A DNA stretch of 64,000 bases from CAZRGV01 sp964599655 (GTDB lineage Bacteria > Planctomycetota > Planctomycetia > Isosphaerales > Isosphaeraceae). This document shows positions 63,152 to 64,000 of the stretch, piece after piece. Made by a program: the position numbers and the translations under genes. The stretch is from contig CAZRGV010000003.1 in NCBI GenBank assembly GCA_964599655.1, positions 32,012 through 96,011 of the forward strand. The letters are read 5' to 3'. The notes under the pieces were generated by a model. It was not told the origin of the DNA. It did no database searches and saw only the letters and a program-made list of their open reading frames with translations. The stretch's first letter is position 1; each line of letters starts with the position of its first letter.

Positions 63152-63754
63152 TTATCCCAGAGGTCGAGAGACCGTTCGGGCCGGCTCCTCGTCGAGAACC
63201 CAACGCAGTTGTTCTCGAAGTTCGCTTCGGGCGCGATGCAATCGACTGCGAACCGTGCCGATGGGAATGCCGAGGATGTCGGCGATCTCTTCGTACCGCA
63301 AACCATCGAGATCCTTCAGGACGACTACCGCGCGCTGCTCGGGCTGGAGCCGGCTGAGGGCGTTCTGGATCAAGCGGTCGCGCTCGGCCCGTTCGACCGG
63401 CAAGGTGGGATCGCTCTTGCTCGGGTCGTCGGAGCTTTCCGAATCGAATCCGTTCGGCGCCTCGACGCGATGCGCCAGCCGGCGCCTCCTCCGATTGCTC
63501 AGGGCAAGGTTGACCGCGATCCGGTACACCCAGGTGTAGAACGAGCTGTCGCCGTGAAATCGGTCCAGTTTCTCGAAGGCGCGAAGGAACGCGTCCTGCA
63601 ACAGGTCGAGAGCGTCGTCCGCGCAGCCGGTCAGGCGCAGGATGGTCGGATAGAGCCGGTCCTGGTAGCGACGCACCAGGAGTCCAAAGGCTTCCGACTC
63701 CCCCGCTCGACAGGCGTCGACAAGGAACTTTTCGTCATGACATGCGGTCATCAA
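63152..63754 (-). CDS. ECF-type RNA polymerase sigma factor
   Basis: A 200-residue sigma factor. Region 2 is ALDLLQDAFLRAFEKLDRFH, then SSFYTWVYRIAVNLALSNRR. Region 4 is RLQPEQRAVVVLKDLDGLRY, then EEIADILGIPIGTVRSRLHR (HTH). The spacer is rich in Ser and Asp. It would direct an envelope- or stress-responsive regulon and be held by the anti-sigma-like protein downstream. M1 and M2 are both possible starts. The space to the anti-sigma start is 123 bases. Confidence 0.92.
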   Translation of the reverse strand: MMTACHDEKFLVDACRAGESEAFGLLVRRYQDRLYPTILRLTGCADDALDLLQDAFLRAFEKLDRFHGDSSFYTWVYRIAVNLALSNRRRRRLAHRVEAPNGFDSESSDDPSKSDPTLPVERAERDRLIQNALSRLQPEQRAVVVLKDLDGLRYEEIADILGIPIGTVRSRLHRARSELREQLRWVLDEEPARTVSRPLG

Positions 63755-63961
63755 TGGCCTTGGACGCTTGAGGTTCCTGAAGAGTTCCCCGGTTGCGATG
63801 CGTCTCGAACGAACGTCCGACGGATCGAGACCGACCGCGATCAGGGTATTCTATCGTGGGCGGACCGCTCGCGTGGGGCGCAATCTTGCAAAGTCAACGA
63901 AAGTTGATCCGAGACCTCGAAAACGACACGGCGTCCTCGGCCCGGCCGTTCTCGGCCGTGG

Positions 63962-64000
63962 CTAACGGAGTCCGCGTCGCCGTTTCGGTTTCGGCTTCTT
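63962..64000 (-). CDS. C-terminal end of a basic protein cut by the window edge
   Basis: The last 12 codons before a TAG (63964-63962) read KKPKPKRRRGLR, a basic tail typical of a protein C-terminus. Only this end is visible, so identity is unknown and the call depends on composition alone. The preceding 207 bases (63755-63961) show no gene. Confidence 0.35.
   Translation of the reverse strand, partial: KKPKPKRRRGLR

Overview
The window is high-GC DNA from a bacterium. The gene content suggests Planctomycetota, probably an Isosphaeraceae-like genome: a GldA/F/G-type ABC exporter with a DUF4340 protein, an ECF sigma factor beside a membrane anti-sigma-like protein, paired SppA-type proteases, a NuoB-NuoC-NuoD fusion and large hydrophobic proteins of no clear family. 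The taxonomy is inference from gene style; no marker RNA is present.

Bases 1 to about 16,970 are the right-hand part of an integrated HK97-type tailed phage. Read leftwards, the minus strand carries lysis- and HNH-region genes, small and large terminase, portal, prohead protease, major capsid protein, and a head-tail connector cut by the window edge. Right of this lie a divergent plus-strand module with one tyrosine recombinase, a long minus-strand train of small overlapping early genes, a ParA/ParB partition pair, and a second tyrosine recombinase. That recombinase sits beside a displaced 3' half of tRNA-Ile(GAU), the likely attachment site. ParAB plus integrases suggests a phage-plasmid ancestry or lifestyle.

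Bases 17,000 to 33,100 are host chromosome. They hold a lysine- and acid-rich hypothetical protein, a CheY-like response regulator and a respiratory complex I operon in the order nuoBCD, nuoI, hypothetical, nuoA, nuoH, nuoJ, nuoK, nuoN, without E, F, G, L or M. A 73-base run of N interrupts the nuoB part. After this come a HEPN-like protein, a FAD oxidoreductase, a zinc-ribbon membrane protein, a Gfo/Idh/MocA oxidoreductase and fmt.

Bases 33,300 to 41,700 are the most unusual part. A tight minus-strand operon encodes a small DUF5132/PacL-like membrane protein, an HMA-fold membrane protein without CxxC, a P2A-like P-type ATPase with a similar HMA-like N-terminus, and a MetK-family protein that keeps the ATP/triphosphate residues but has lost all three methionine-contacting residues. 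A promoter-like sequence and an intrinsic terminator precede the first gene, which suggests an attenuated leader. A third HMA-like protein lies just beyond the operon's downstream end.

Bases 42,000 to 64,000 carry housekeeping and envelope genes: miaB, a SUKH-like protein, glnE, a YbhN-type membrane protein, a family 2 glycosyltransferase, a sugar isomerase-like TIM barrel, def, the GldA/F/G plus DUF4340 exporter, a secreted hypothetical protein, an SppA-like lipoprotein without the usual catalytic lysine, an SDR epimerase, an SppA with an intact dyad, and an ECF sigma/anti-sigma pair.
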